Shown here: positions 9,372-20,329 of the stretch, in pieces | Numbering within the stretch: the first letter of the stretch is position 1 | How the letters are laid out: each line of letters begins with the position of its first letter | NCBI GenBank assembly: GCA_022041995.1 | Contig: CP074382.1 | Span: 434,001-498,000, forward strand | Source of the DNA: Cupriavidus necator | GTDB lineage: Bacteria > Pseudomonadota > Gammaproteobacteria > Burkholderiales > Burkholderiaceae | DNA length: 64,000 nt | Direction: 5' to 3' | Notes under the pieces: model-generated | Database searches by the model: none | The model's input: the letters and a program-made list of their open reading frames with translations, nothing else | What the model was told of the DNA's origin: nothing | Translations under genes and position numbers: made by a program

Positions 9372-9676
9372 CGCTTTGCGCTCAGCAGGCCGGCCTTGCT
9401 GAGCGCGCCGGACAAAAAATCGTTCTCCAGCGCCAACTGGCCGATCTTGGCGTGCAGCACCTTCAAATCCACCGGCGGCTCGCCCCCACTTTCCTTGCCA
9501 CCGCCGAACAGGTCCGCGGCATGCTCCACCAACTGCTGCTTCCACGCTGTGATCTGGCTGGGGTGCACGTCGTACTGCTGGGCCAGCTCCGCCAGCGTCT
9601 TTTCGCCCTTGAGGGCCGCCAGGGCTACCTTCGCCTTCAACCCCGCCGAGTGGGTTCGCCTGCTTCGTTTCGTCAT
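9368..9676 (-). CDS. IS3-family transposase OrfA (HTH)
   Basis: 102 residues with an N-terminal helix-turn-helix (LKAKVALAALKGEKTLAELAQQYDVHPSQITAWK) and a C-terminal leucine-rich helix (VLHAKIGQLALENDFLSGAL) for multimerisation. It supplies DNA binding for the OrfAB transposase made by -1 frameshifting near 9414-9419. Confidence 0.93.
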   Translation of the reverse strand: MTKRSRRTHSAGLKAKVALAALKGEKTLAELAQQYDVHPSQITAWKQQLVEHAADLFGGGKESGGEPPVDLKVLHAKIGQLALENDFLSGALSKAGLLSAKR

Positions 9677-9766
9677 CTTCTGAGGTCCTTTCTGCCCGCC
9701 ATTATGGCCGGCTCAGACCCCAGCTCTTCCATTTATCCGACTGTCCGAATTTCCGGCGCCACCTCT

Positions 9767-10318
9767 TTGCGCCCGGGCAGCAGCCGACGAGCCCGTGTAC
9801 TGTGCGCGCATGGCCAAGGCTGAGGAACCCGCATACTGCGCCCGCGTAGCTGAGGCCGACAATTCCTTCTCCCGATCGCGCTCGGGCGCCGGTAGGCCAG
9901 CCTATTGCGCACGGACTTCGCCGCAGGCCGCAACCTGCTGAAGGCTTGGCCTCCTGGAACGTGGCGAGCCGAGGCGTTGGCGAAACCGCAGTCTGCACTT
10001 GCCCAGCGGCCCCGCGCGGGTAGGCGCTTGGTCGCTATGCCAACTAAGTTCAATTTCTTCGGAATCACGTGCAGCGCGCGGGATAGTCCTTTCTTCCGGC
10101 CCTTGCGGTTACCACTGCCGATCACAAGCATCAGCAGCGGCCGCTTCACCTTGGTAAGAGCGGCGGTAATGCGTCAGTGTCCGCGAACAGCTCGTCACCG
10201 GAGCCGTTAAAAACAAGCCGGATTTGTTTGCTGCCGCTACCTGTGATACAAGAGAGCCGGACGTCTGGCGCAGGCCGACGGGTCATCTTCATCTCGTTTT
10301 TCTTGGAATATTTAGAAC
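9767..10318. other. Intergenic region between IS3 copy 1 and the cold shock gene
   Basis: No convincing gene is seen. An open frame on the minus strand (9733-10149) runs into the IS end and has no recognisable domain or ribosome site. The last 100 bases hold the leader of the cold shock gene. Confidence 0.6.
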
Positions 10319-10522
10319 ATGGCAACAGGTACCGTGAAGTGGTTTAACGATGCGAAGGGTTTTGGGTTCATCTCGCCGGATGATGGCGGCGAGGATCTGT
10401 TTGCGCACTTCTCCGAGATTCAGGGCAATGGCTTCAAATCGCTTCAGGAGGGCCAGAAGGTCAGTTTTGAAGTGAAGCAGGGCCCCAAGGGCAAGCAGGC
10501 AGGAGCCATCAAAGCGCTGTAG
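10319..10522 (+). CDS. Cold shock protein (CspA family)
   Basis: 67 residues, a full-length cold shock domain. RNP1 is KGFGFI and RNP2 is DLFAHF, the two RNA-binding motifs of the OB fold. It acts as an RNA chaperone in the cytoplasm. A T-rich leader (TCTCGTTTTTCTTGG) precedes the ATG. It stands alone, convergent with rpoD. Confidence 0.95.
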   Translation: MATGTVKWFNDAKGFGFISPDDGGEDLFAHFSEIQGNGFKSLQEGQKVSFEVKQGPKGKQAGAIKAL

Positions 10523-10623
10523 GTTTCCTCGCGGCGAACCCGCCCTGTGAGGCAGCGATCAGGCAAATGCGTGATCGCTGCAGATCTGACGCAGGACGTC
10601 GAAGGGGGCGCCTCCGTCTTGGG

Positions 10624-12600
<1,977 letters not shown>

Positions 12601-12796
12601 TACATTCTCCTGGAGGTTTGGCCGACGATCGTCGTGGCGTGACGGTTACTCAAGCCTGCGGGGTGCGAACGAAATCGGAGTGTCGCAGGCACAGTTGAGG
12701 CCGGAATGTCTCCCTCCGAACCCGGAGGGCGCAAAGGGGGAAACTATGCATCGTATCGCAAGCTGTTGTGCGGGGCAATATGCGGCCATAGCTACA

Positions 12797-12905
12797 GGGC
12801 GTGTAGGTTGTCGCTCAGGGCTTTGGCGCCGAAGTCCTATCCGGCGGCCAACTGTGATAGGCCGTACAGATGTTCAAGTGCCATGCGGTATTTGAGGCGT
12901 TGTCA
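12797..12905 (+). repeat. Decayed fragment of an IS4-family element
   Basis: This stretch resembles positions 41311-41405 (inside IS4 element B, copy 2) with scattered substitutions; shared blocks include TTTTGGCGCCGAAGTCCT-like and GGCCGACAGATGTTC-like words. It corresponds to the minus strand of the transposase 3' part. It is a diverged remnant of a relative, not a copy of either intact element. Confidence 0.65.
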
Positions 12906-12906
12906 G

Positions 12907-13220
12907 TCCAGTGCTGGCGAATTTGTTCCTGCACTATACGTTCGAAGTGTGGATGGCTCGCACGGGCCCTTAGGTTCCCTGGTGCCGGTATGCAGATGAT
13001 GGGTTGGTTCACTGCCGCACCGAACAAGAGGCGCAAGCTATTAAGGCGGCGCTTCAGACTCCGTTGGCAGAGTGCCATCTGGAAATGCATCCGGACAAGA
13101 CCAAGATCGTTTACTGCAAAGATGGCAGTCGCAAGGGAAAATATCCGAATACGAAGTTTGATTTCCTCGGATACACCTTTCAGCCGCGGGTTGTGAAGAA
13201 TCGCAAACGGAACAGTGTGT
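12907..13220 (+). pseudogene. Group II intron reverse transcriptase fragment
   Basis: One frame reads PVLANLFLHYTFEVW, then an in-frame TAG at about 12970, then CRYADDGLVHCRTEQEAQA. YADD is the RT catalytic motif. It continues through HPDKTKIVYCKDG and FDFLGYTFQPR, typical of intron-encoded RT/maturases. The 5' part is missing, the maturase end is cut off by the IS3 element at 13221, and the TAG kills the remainder. Confidence 0.85.
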
Positions 13221-13269
13221 TCCACGTACAGCAGAAGTTTGGTAGTTTTCTGACTGTATGGAGGAAGGA

Positions 13270-13593
13270 ATGGCAGCGAGGTTGGTGCCGAAACGGCAGT
13301 ACACCGAGGAATTCAAGGCGGAGGCGGTCCGGCTGGCCGAAACCGTCGGCCAGCATGAAGCAGCCCGCAGGCTGGGCGTGCCAGTGGCCACGATGGGGAA
13401 CTGGTGCCGGCGCCAGCGCGAGGAAGGCGCCAAGCCGACGGCCGCTGCGTCCCCGGGCACGCCTCCAAGCCGGCGTCCTGTGAGCGATCTGGAAGCCGAG
13501 GTCAGTCGCCTGCGCAAGGAGCTGGCCAGCGCGAAGCTGGATATTGAGATCCTTCGAAAAGCGACGGCGTACTTTGCGAAGGGGTCGCGGTGA
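13270..13593 (+). CDS. IS3-family transposase OrfA
   Basis: The HTH (RQYTEEFKAEAVRLAETVGQ, AARRLGVPVATMGNW) is followed by a leucine-zipper-like helix (LEAEVSRLRKELASAKLDIEILRKATAYFA). ATG 13270 is chosen over 13258 because it gives the family N-terminus. The stop overlaps the start region of orfB. Confidence 0.88.
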   Translation: MAARLVPKRQYTEEFKAEAVRLAETVGQHEAARRLGVPVATMGNWCRRQREEGAKPTAAASPGTPPSRRPVSDLEAEVSRLRKELASAKLDIEILRKATAYFAKGSR

Positions 13594-14448
13594 AGTACGC
13601 CTGGATCGACGCACACCGCGACCAGTTCAGCGTGAGCCGGCTATGCCGGGTGTTGGCGGTGTCGCGCAGCGGCTATTGCCAGTGGCGCACCCGCCCGCCG
13701 AGTCCTCGGACACAGGCCAGTGCTGCCCTGGATTGCCGAAGTGGCAGCGATTCACCGCGCCAGCCGTGGCAGCTATGGCCGTCCGCGCATTGTGCGGCAG
13801 TTGCGTGCCCAGGGCTTGTCGGTGGGCGCCGAACGCGTGCGGCGCAGCCTGCAACGCCAACGTTTGCGCCCGGTCTACAAGCGTCCGTATCGGCTCACCA
13901 GATTCGGCGCATAACCTGCCGGTGGCACCGAATCTGCTGGATCGACGCTTTGGTGGCTGGCTGCCTAATCAGGCCTGGGTCAGCGACATCACGTTCGTCG
14001 CCACCGACGAAGGCTGGCTGTTCCTGGCGGCGATCCTGGACCTGTCCAGCCGGCGTATCGTCGGCTGGTCAATGTCCGAGCGGATGCAAGCTGACCTGGT
14101 CTGCCAGGCTTTGCGCAGCGCCTACTGGCAACGCAAGCCGCCCCCGGGCCTGATCCTGCATTCGGATAGGGGCAGCCAATATGCCGAGCTCACCGAACGC
14201 TGGCCGCGTCATGGGGCATGATCGTCTCCATGAGTCGGCGTGCCAATGCCTGGGACAACGCGCCAATGGAAAGCTTTTTCAAGACTCTGAAGGTCGAGCG
14301 AATCCATCAAACACGCTACGAAACTAGGGCACAAGCGCGCCTGGATATCGTCGACTGGATCGAAGGCTATTACAATCGGCAGCGCCTGCACACTTCGATC
14401 GACTTCCTTACGCCGGTCGACTACGAAGCCCTGCGCATGGCTACATGA
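13590..14448 (+). pseudogene. IS3-family transposase OrfB, multiply frameshifted
   Basis: The protein is spread over several frames. They are 13590-13710 (MKYAWIDAHRDQFSVSRLCRVL), 13720-13914 (HRASRGSYGRPRIVRQL), about 13915-14210 (NQAWVSDITFVATDEGWLFL, LILHSDRGSQYA) and 14218-14448 (WDNAPMESFFKTLKVERIHQ). The catalytic D, D and E positions are all recognisable but no single frame holds them. Confidence 0.9.
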
Positions 14449-14462
14449 GTTGCTGTACGTGA

Positions 14463-14604
14463 AAGCGAGGCAGGGGCAGTCTTCGCTCGATTGCCGCCAT
14501 TTACCGTTAGCCCGTTCTACTGTTCACGCAACGTGTCAATCAGTACGGCCTGGCAAGCGGGCGGCCACTCGGGCGAGTAGAGCGAGAGGCCGTCAGAATG
14601 GCCC
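14463..14604. other. Short unassigned stretch
   Basis: No gene or repeat is recognised between the IS3 right end and the aldehyde dehydrogenase tail. Confidence 0.5.
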
Positions 14605-14844
14605 AACGCCACCAAATTCGGACTTGCGGCATACGTTCAAACGAAAGACGTTTCTCTCGCGCATCGATCTGCGGCCCAATTGGAAGAGGCGATCATATGG
14701 ATTAACGGAGCGCCGGGGGCGATGCCAGGCGCGATGCCAGGCGCTCCGTTTGGAGGCATGAAGAACAGCGGCTATGGACGCGTTGGTGGCCAGGCGCGCC
14801 TGCATGAATTCTTGTGCCCGAAGAATGTCTGGCTCGGAATATGA
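14605..14844 (+). pseudogene. C-terminal tail of an NAD(P)-dependent aldehyde dehydrogenase
   Basis: One frame gives NATKFGLAAYVQTKDVSLAHR, then QLEEAIIWINGAPG, APFGGMKNSGYGRVGGQ and a TGA stop. These are the conserved final segments of the aldehyde dehydrogenase superfamily (the PFGG-K-SG-GR-GG signature). The catalytic Cys and the NAD-binding domain are gone, and the upstream junction is at about 14600. The repeat GAMPGAMPGAPFGG carries a 4-residue duplication. Probably the remnant of a catabolic dehydrogenase. Confidence 0.88.
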
Positions 14845-14876
14845 GAGTCCGGACGACCCCATGCCGCTCGCAATCT

Positions 14877-16163
14877 TCAACGAAGAACGGTCCCAGTGAA
14901 TAGCTGGCGCGGGCGGCCGATCCTGTAGTCGGGATCGGCCATCATTTCGTTCAGCTGGGCAATCCATCCGACGGTTCGCGATAACGCGAAAATGGCTGTG
15001 AACAGGGACACGGGAATGCCAATGGCGCGCAGCACGATTCCGGAGTAAAAGTCGACGTTCGGATAGAGCTTGCGCGAGACAAAGTACTCGTCCTCCAGCG
15101 TCACCTTCTCGAGTGCCATGGCGAGTTGCAGCAACGGGTCCCTGTCCACGCCAAGGTGGCCCAGCACCTCATGGCAGGTCTCTCGCATCAGCCTTGCGCG
15201 GGGATCGTAGTTCTTGTAAACACGATGTCCGAAGCCCATCAGCTTGACGCCTGAATTCTCGTCTTTCACCCTTGCGACAAATTCGCCGATTCTGGCTACG
15301 CCTCCGGCAGCGTGGATGTCCTGCAGCATGCCGAGGCAGGCTTCGTTAGCGCCGCCATGGGCAGGTCCCCACAGGCACGCAATACCCGCCCCGATTGCGG
15401 CAAAGGGATTCGTTCCGGACGAGCCACACAGGCGTACTGTGGAAGTCGAGGTGTTCTGCTCGTGGTCTGCGTGCAGGATAAAGATACGGTCCAATGCACG
15501 CACCAGCACGTCGCTGGGCTCGTAATCCTCGCAGGGTGTCGCGAACATCATGCGCATGAAGTTTCCGGAGTAGGAGAGCGCGTTGTTCGGGTACGGACAA
15601 GACTGGCTGACGCTGTGCTTGTAAGCCATGGCTACCAGCGTCGGCATCTTGGCGATCAGGCGAATCGCAGCAATCTCACGGTGCTTTGGGTTATTGATGT
15701 CCGTGCTGTCGTGGTAGAAGGCAGCCAGGGCACCCGCCATGCTTGTCAGCACGGCCATAGGGTGAGCGTCGCGGCGGAAGCCACGGAGCATCAGGTGCAT
15801 CTGCTCGTTGACCATCGTGTGGTTGGCAATGAGGCCGACGAACTCCTGCTTCTGGTCTCGATCCGGTAGTTCACCGTACAGTAATAGATAGCACGCCTCC
15901 AGGTAGTCACACTGGGCGGCCAGCTGTTCGATTGGATAGCCGCGGTACAGTAGTTTCCCCCTGTCGCCATCGATGTACGTGATGGCCGATTGGCAGGATG
16001 CGGTAGAGAGAAATCCCGGGTCGTACGTGAACATTCCGGTCTTTCCGTACAGACTCCGGATATCGATCACTTCCGGGCCGACGCTGCCCTGGTAGATGGG
16101 TAGGGTGATGCCAGGAGTGGCATCACTGAATGTCAGGACGGCTCTTTTTTCGGAAGATTTCAT
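14877..16163 (-). CDS. gltA: Citrate synthase (hexameric, type II)
   Basis: 428 residues. The enzyme condenses oxaloacetate and acetyl-CoA to citrate. Catalytic residues are visible in order: His in WGPAHGGANEA, His in GFGHRVYKNYDPRA and Asp in LYPNVDFYSG. The N-terminal extension (VLTFSDATPGITLPIYQGSVGPEVIDIRSLY) is that of Gram-negative hexameric enzymes. A small frame ends one base before the ATG, suggesting coupling. With ppc nearby, oxaloacetate supply and use are both encoded in the window. Confidence 0.97.
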   Translation of the reverse strand: MKSSEKRAVLTFSDATPGITLPIYQGSVGPEVIDIRSLYGKTGMFTYDPGFLSTASCQSAITYIDGDRGKLLYRGYPIEQLAAQCDYLEACYLLLYGELPDRDQKQEFVGLIANHTMVNEQMHLMLRGFRRDAHPMAVLTSMAGALAAFYHDSTDINNPKHREIAAIRLIAKMPTLVAMAYKHSVSQSCPYPNNALSYSGNFMRMMFATPCEDYEPSDVLVRALDRIFILHADHEQNTSTSTVRLCGSSGTNPFAAIGAGIACLWGPAHGGANEACLGMLQDIHAAGGVARIGEFVARVKDENSGVKLMGFGHRVYKNYDPRARLMRETCHEVLGHLGVDRDPLLQLAMALEKVTLEDEYFVSRKLYPNVDFYSGIVLRAIGIPVSLFTAIFALSRTVGWIAQLNEMMADPDYRIGRPRQLFTGTVLR

Positions 16164-16164
16164 C

Positions 16165-16410
16165 TCAAAGGCTCTTCATTGCGAACGACGACTCGATAAG
16201 TCGCACGATTTGTGCCAGGTCATCAAGATTCCCCTCCGCCGGCTTCAGGCCAAGCGTGGCCGTGCTTTCCAACGGGCGTGACCGCGATGACAGCAGCAGG
16301 TATCTGTCTTTAATGTGGACAACGATTGTCTTTTTCGATGGCAGTTTCACGCAATGTACGTTGTCGGTAAGAAAGGCTTTCCGGAACACACAAGAGATCC
16401 AACTCGACAT
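16165..16410 (-). CDS. Small hypothetical protein upstream of gltA
   Basis: 81 residues (KKTIVVHIKDRYLLLSSRSRPL, GLKPAEGNLDDLAQIVRLIESSF). It is not recognised. Its stop is separated from the gltA ATG by a single base, which argues that it is translated and coupled, or that it is the tail of a truncated upstream gene. No signal peptide or TM segment is seen. Confidence 0.4.
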   Translation of the reverse strand: MSSWISCVFRKAFLTDNVHCVKLPSKKTIVVHIKDRYLLLSSRSRPLESTATLGLKPAEGNLDDLAQIVRLIESSFAMKSL

Positions 16411-16569
16411 TGGTTCAGGGCCAACTCAAACTGCTTCCAACGTCAACATAGACCCTTGAATCTATGTTACGCCAACACCTGTTCCTCTCCGGGGCGTCAA
16501 GGTCATCGAATGGAAGGGACTTCCCCGTCCCGAGGTTGCGGCGGAAGCCGCCAGTTGGCACTGACGTGC

Positions 16570-16729
16570 CATGATGGCGTGTCGAAGCTGCATCACAACC
16601 AACGAGCCAAGAATGTGTTTGCCATTCATGGCGTCGACGAGGCCGGCAAGGCTGTGCTGGTCAAGTCGAAGGTCTCACGCGATCAACTGGTGCCACTGAT
16701 TGCGCAATTTCCGCCTTGACTGAATTGAA
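16570..16729 (+). pseudogene. Outer IS110-family element: transposase 5' fragment
   Basis: The frame RAKNVFAIHGVDEAGKAVL...LVPLIAQFPP matches the DEDD N-terminal domain of IS110 transposases, but the initial Met region is degraded. Translation is broken after QFPP by the inner IS110 element. The gene resumes at 18146 with IGMEACSGAHYWARLF. Confidence 0.85.
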
Positions 16730-16851
16730 ATGAACGCGTCCCATCCGTGAACGAGTAGACAACGGAAGGTTGACCCTCACGGGCCGACGGCATCAGAGCT
16801 CAAATTGAAAGATCATAGAGGTCTTCGCAGGCCAAAACCGGAGGGGCTAGC

Positions 16852-17871
16852 ATGAACTGGACGGCAGTGGGTGTGGATATCGCCAAAAACGTATTCCAAG
16901 TGCATTACGTCGATCAGGTTACCGGCGAAATCGTGAATAAACCAATCAAGCGGGCACAGTTCCTAGAGCACTTTGCAAACCGTGCCCCTTGCCTAATCGG
17001 GATGGAAGCGTGCAGTGGTGCGCACCACTGGGCCAGGCAGCTTGTAAAGATGGGCCACGAGGTCAGACTGATACCGGCGGAATTTGCCAAGGCGTTTAAC
17101 ATTCGCAACAAAAACGATGCTGCGGATGCACGGGCGATCTGGCTGGCCGTGCAGCAACCAGGCAAACCGGTAGCGGTGAAGACCGAGACGCAGCAGGCGA
17201 TGCTGGCACTGCACCGGATGCGCCAGCAGCTCATAAAATTTCGCACGATGCAGATTAACAATCTGCGTGGACTGTTGACGGAGTACGGCGAGGTAATGGG
17301 CAAGACTCGTGCGGCCTTGGACAAGGCGATTCCGGAAGTTCTGGGACGGGTTGCCGAGCGACTGCCCGCAGTGGTAATCGACACGCTGCGAGAGCAGTGG
17401 AACGGACTGGCGAAATTGGACGAGCAGGTTGCGCAGATAGAGCGTCGGATGCGCGAGTGGAAGAAAGAAGATGAGGCGGTCAAGGCAATCAGCAAGATTC
17501 CTGGCGTGGGGCTCCTGACAGCAACAGCGGCCGTCGCGATGATGGGTGATGCAAGGGCATTCAAATCGGGGCGCGAGTTTGCCACGTGGGCCGGGCTCGT
17601 GCCAAAACAGACCGGCTCAGGCGGCAAAGTAACCTTACACGGCATATCGAAACGGGGCGACACGTACCTGCGCACGCTGCTAATCCATGGTGCGCGAGCG
17701 GTGTTGAGGCATGCGAAGGAACCAGGCCCATGGGTTGAGCAGATGATCAAGCGGAGGCCGATGAACGTCGTGATTGTTGCACTGGCCAACAAGATGGCTC
17801 GGACAATCTTGGCGGTACTGGCTCACGACAGACCGTACCAGAAGAATTTCGTGAGTGTGAAGCCCGCCTGA
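16852..17871 (+). CDS. IS110-family transposase (DEDD, Transposase_20)
   Basis: 339 residues. The N-terminal RuvC-like domain shows VGVDIAKNVFQVHYVD (first D), LIGMEACSGAHHWAR (E) and RNKNDAADARAIW (D/D). A coiled region follows, then the C-terminal Transposase_20 domain with ISKIPGVGLLTATAAVAMMGD and SGREFATWAGLVPKQTGSGGK. The nucleophilic Ser is expected in this last domain. The enzyme is complete and is the only intact IS110 transposase in the window. Confidence 0.95.
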   Translation: MNWTAVGVDIAKNVFQVHYVDQVTGEIVNKPIKRAQFLEHFANRAPCLIGMEACSGAHHWARQLVKMGHEVRLIPAEFAKAFNIRNKNDAADARAIWLAVQQPGKPVAVKTETQQAMLALHRMRQQLIKFRTMQINNLRGLLTEYGEVMGKTRAALDKAIPEVLGRVAERLPAVVIDTLREQWNGLAKLDEQVAQIERRMREWKKEDEAVKAISKIPGVGLLTATAAVAMMGDARAFKSGREFATWAGLVPKQTGSGGKVTLHGISKRGDTYLRTLLIHGARAVLRHAKEPGPWVEQMIKRRPMNVVIVALANKMARTILAVLAHDRPYQKNFVSVKPA

Positions 17872-18130
17872 GTGGATACGGAATAGAAGACTAACATTAA
17901 ATACAGGATGAAAGTCCAAAGGTTGCGCAGCAATCGAGTGGGATGACTAGTCAGGTAGGACCTGGGACTCGCTAAACCTGTATGCCGATACGAGCTTCGA
18001 GCTCGTTGCCTGAATGAGGAGCGAGTCAGCGGATTTCATAGGGGCCCGCGGCGCCAGTACCGGCTGCATGAAGGCCGGATAGAGAGCTGCAACCATCCTG
18101 TCAGTCTGAACATACGAAAACTGTTGCAAA
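17872..18130 (+). ncRNA. Candidate bridge RNA of the inner IS110/IS1111 element
   Basis: About 260 bases lie between the transposase stop and the right terminal repeat, without a supported gene. IS110-family elements encode a guide (bridge) RNA in a non-coding end, the right end in the IS1111 group. Blocks such as TGAGGAGCGAGTCAGCGGATTTCAT (here 18014-18038) and GCTGCAACC-ATCCTGTC recur at 45400-45490 in an orphan remnant while the intervening bases differ. A conserved scaffold with variable loops would produce this. RNA structure was not computed. Confidence 0.5.
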
Positions 18131-18145
18131 ATGGGACGCGTTCAT

Positions 18146-18930
18146 AGAGATCGGCATGGAAGCTTGCTCTGGCGCGCATTACTGGGCGCGGTTGTTTCGC
18201 CAGCACGGACACACGGACACACGGTCAAGCTGATGTCGCCGAGACTGGTGGCGCCTTACCGGATGTCCGGCAAACGCGGAGCTTGCATCGAACCCGCCAG
18301 GGATTCGTAGAAGAGCGTACCGCGACTTACAACCGCCTGCGCGGGTTGCTGGCCGAATTCGGTGTGGTATTGCCGCAGAAACCGGAGCGACTGCGCAAGG
18401 AGATCGGGACACATCTGGAAGCCTTGCCCGGCTGGGCGAATCGTTGTATCCAGGACCTACTGGACCATGCCAGCAGGCTGGAAGAGAAGCTGGACGAATA
18501 TGATCGAGCTATCAGCGAGATTGCGCATGAAGACGAGCGCAGCAAGCGCCTGATGCAACTGCGAGGGATCGGGCCGACTACGGCTAGTGCCCTGGCTGCT
18601 AGCATCGGGGCGGGACACGACTTCAGGAATGGCCGCCAATTAGCGGCTTGGATAGGGTTGACGCCGGGACAGCACAGCAGTGGGGGCAAACAGCGCCTAG
18701 GTAGCATCACCAGAGCCGGAGACGCTTACTTGCGTACGCTGCTGGTATTCGGGGCTCGCGCGGTGATGGCAAACCTGGGCGATAAGCAGGATCGATATAG
18801 CCGCCGGGTCAGAGACCTGCTAGAACGCCGCGGTTACTGGCGAGCAGCCATCGCCATTGCAGCCAAGACGTGAGAATGGCGTGGGCCATGCTGAAATATG
18901 GCGATGCCTTCAAACATGCGTAAGCGCAGA
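18146..18930 (+). pseudogene. Outer IS110-family element: transposase 3' part, deleted and frameshifted
   Basis: The gene resumes with IGMEACSGAHYWARLFRQHGH and is soon disrupted (a duplicated CACGGACACA word near 18205-18225). It jumps from SGKRGA to HRTRQGFVEERTATYNRLRGLL with an internal deletion, then runs well to 18873. There a TGA replaces the normal A-R-M-A-W, and the true end MAWAMLKYGDAFKHA is found in another frame up to 18923. The Transposase_20 domain (RGIGPTTASALAASIG, GRQLAAWIGLTPGQHSSGGK) is preserved. Confidence 0.88.
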
Positions 18931-19222
18931 TAACTCAATCAACCAGCTTTTAAAGAGCTACAGCGGAACTCATGAGTAGCTAGATCACTTTGCACTGCCA
19001 GCGTTGATGTGAAGCGGGTTGGACCCGCGCGAGGCATACCTGGGAAAGTCAGGGGACGCCAAGCCCGATCATCGAACGAGGCCCTAGCGCGCGTCTTACA
19101 TCAGGGTCCGGGCCATCGGCCCACTATGACCGTTTGTAGTACTGCAGTCCTTCACCTCTCACATAACTCCGGCACGGCAACACAGTGCTCCATAAACTGA
19201 TTGGCGCTTGCGCCAACGGGGA
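18931..19222. other. Probable non-coding right end of the outer IS110 element
   Basis: No gene is seen. The position, behind an IS110 transposase and 200-290 bases long, suggests the non-coding end of the outer element. Its terminal repeat is not resolved. Confidence 0.35.
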
Positions 19223-19437
19223 AGCCCTTGTAGTAGCGCTTTACCCGCGATGAGATTGTTGAAAAGCTCAACGCAGCCGATGTGCCGGTGGCCAGTATCC
19301 TGACCATGGCGGAACTCACCAGCGACGACTACATGCGCACCCGCGGATCGTTCCGTACGGTGCGTGATGGGACCGGAGGCACCATGCGCTTGCCGGTGGA
19401 CCCCACCCAGTTTCAAGCAGCCGAAGGCAGTGATCTC
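19223..19437 (+). pseudogene. Family III CoA-transferase (CaiB/BaiF) C-terminal remnant
   Basis: One frame reads EIVEKLNAADVPVASILTMAEL, then DDYMRTRGSFRTV and GGTMRLPVDPTQFQ. This matches the closing part of CaiB/BaiF CoA-transferases. It has no start and is cut by the left end of IS3 copy 2 at 19438. Confidence 0.75.
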
Positions 19438-19498
19438 AGAGGTGGCACCGTTTGTTCGGACAGGGATCCGGAGTTTTTAAGTGGAAGCGCTGGGGCAG

Positions 19499-20329
19499 TC
19501 AGGCTGCCGATTTGATCGCTGGCAGCATGGCGAAGTATGCCTCATCCGGGGTCTGGTCCGCCAGACTGGAATGGGGCCGTCGTTGGTTGTACCAGGTTAG
19601 GTAGTTAGCGATAGAGCGGCGCGCATGGCTGACCGAGTCGTAGGCTTTCAGGTAGACCTCCTCGTATTTGACGCTGCGCCAAAGGCGTTCGACGAACACG
19701 TTATCGCGCCAACTGCCCTTGCCGTCCATCGACAGTTGGATGCCGCGGTCCAGCACGGCGTCTGTGAACTCCGTGGCGGTGAACTGGCTGCCCTGGTCGG
19801 TGTTGACGATCTCCGGCGCGCCGTACTTGGCAAAGGCCTCCTCGATTGCCTCGACGGCATGACAGCTCTCCAGCGTGATCGCCACCCGGTAGGCCAGCAC
19901 CCGGCGGCTGGCCCAGTCCACCACTGCCGTCAGGTACACAAAGCCCCGTGCCATCGGAATGTAGGTCGTGTCCAGAGCCCACACCTGGTTGGCCCGGTCG
20001 ATCTTCCGGTCGCGCAGCAGGTACGGCCAGATCTTGTGCGCCGCGTGCTTGCGGCTCGTGTTCGGCCGGCGATACAGCGCCTCAATGCCCATGCGCTTCA
20101 TCAGCGTGCCCACGTGCCGGCGACCGACCTGGATGCCTTCCCGGCGCAGCAGGCGCGCCAGCATGCGAGCCCCCGCGAAGGGATGCTCCAGATGCAGTTC
20201 GTCGATGCGGCGCATCAGCTTCAGATCTGCCTCGCTGACCGGTTGCGGCTGGTAGTACGCGCTGGACCGGGCGATGCCCACCAGCTTGACCTGCCGGCTC
20301 ACCGGCAGCGCGTGCTCGCGGTCGATCAT
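19499..20329 (-). CDS. IS3-family transposase OrfB (copy 2)
   Basis: Identical in translation to 8541-9371, with the three catalytic residues in ALDTTYIP, NTDQGSQ and ERLWRSVK. Start 20329 overlaps the orfA stop by four bases. Confidence 0.93.
   Translation of the reverse strand: MIDREHALPVSRQVKLVGIARSSAYYQPQPVSEADLKLMRRIDELHLEHPFAGARMLARLLRREGIQVGRRHVGTLMKRMGIEALYRRPNTSRKHAAHKIWPYLLRDRKIDRANQVWALDTTYIPMARGFVYLTAVVDWASRRVLAYRVAITLESCHAVEAIEEAFAKYGAPEIVNTDQGSQFTATEFTDAVLDRGIQLSMDGKGSWRDNVFVERLWRSVKYEEVYLKAYDSVSHARRSIANYLTWYNQRRPHSSLADQTPDEAYFAMLPAIKSAA

Larger units (their letters stand above)
8476..9766 (-). mobile_element. IS3-family element, copy 1
   Basis: Two overlapping genes (orfA, orfB) on the minus strand lie between related ends AGAGGTGGCACCG (8476) and CGGCGCCACCTCT (ending 9766). 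The same element recurs at 19438-22197 with identical proteins. Copy 1 carries an extra TTCG near its left end (8492-8500) relative to copy 2. No matching target duplication is visible, so at least one end has recombined. Confidence 0.88.
13221..14462 (+). mobile_element. IS3-family element (second type), decayed
   Basis: Both ends carry CACGTACAGCA in inverted orientation (13223-13233 and 14451-14461). orfA is intact but orfB needs several frame changes, so the element cannot move by itself. It interrupts the RT fragment on its left. Confidence 0.75.
16730..18145 (+). mobile_element. Inner IS110-family (IS1111-type) element
   Basis: A full IS110 transposase gene lies between a perfect 15-bp inverted repeat, ATGAACGCGTCCCAT (16730-16744) and its complement (18131-18145). 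Subterminal inverted repeats and a long non-coding 3' end are hallmarks of the IS1111 group. The element is inserted within the transposase gene of another IS110 element. Confidence 0.85.

Noticed and set aside
8667..9683. 338-residue open frame on the plus strand
   Set aside because: It is the exact antisense of the IS3 transposase genes, repeated at 19625-20641, with no domain of its own.
8476..9766. Target duplication for IS3 copy 1
   Set aside because: Flanks TTG/TGC (or TTGA/TTTG) do not match; the ends have probably recombined.
9733..10149. 138-residue minus-strand frame
   Set aside because: It runs from non-coding DNA into the IS3 terminus, without a ribosome site or recognisable domain.
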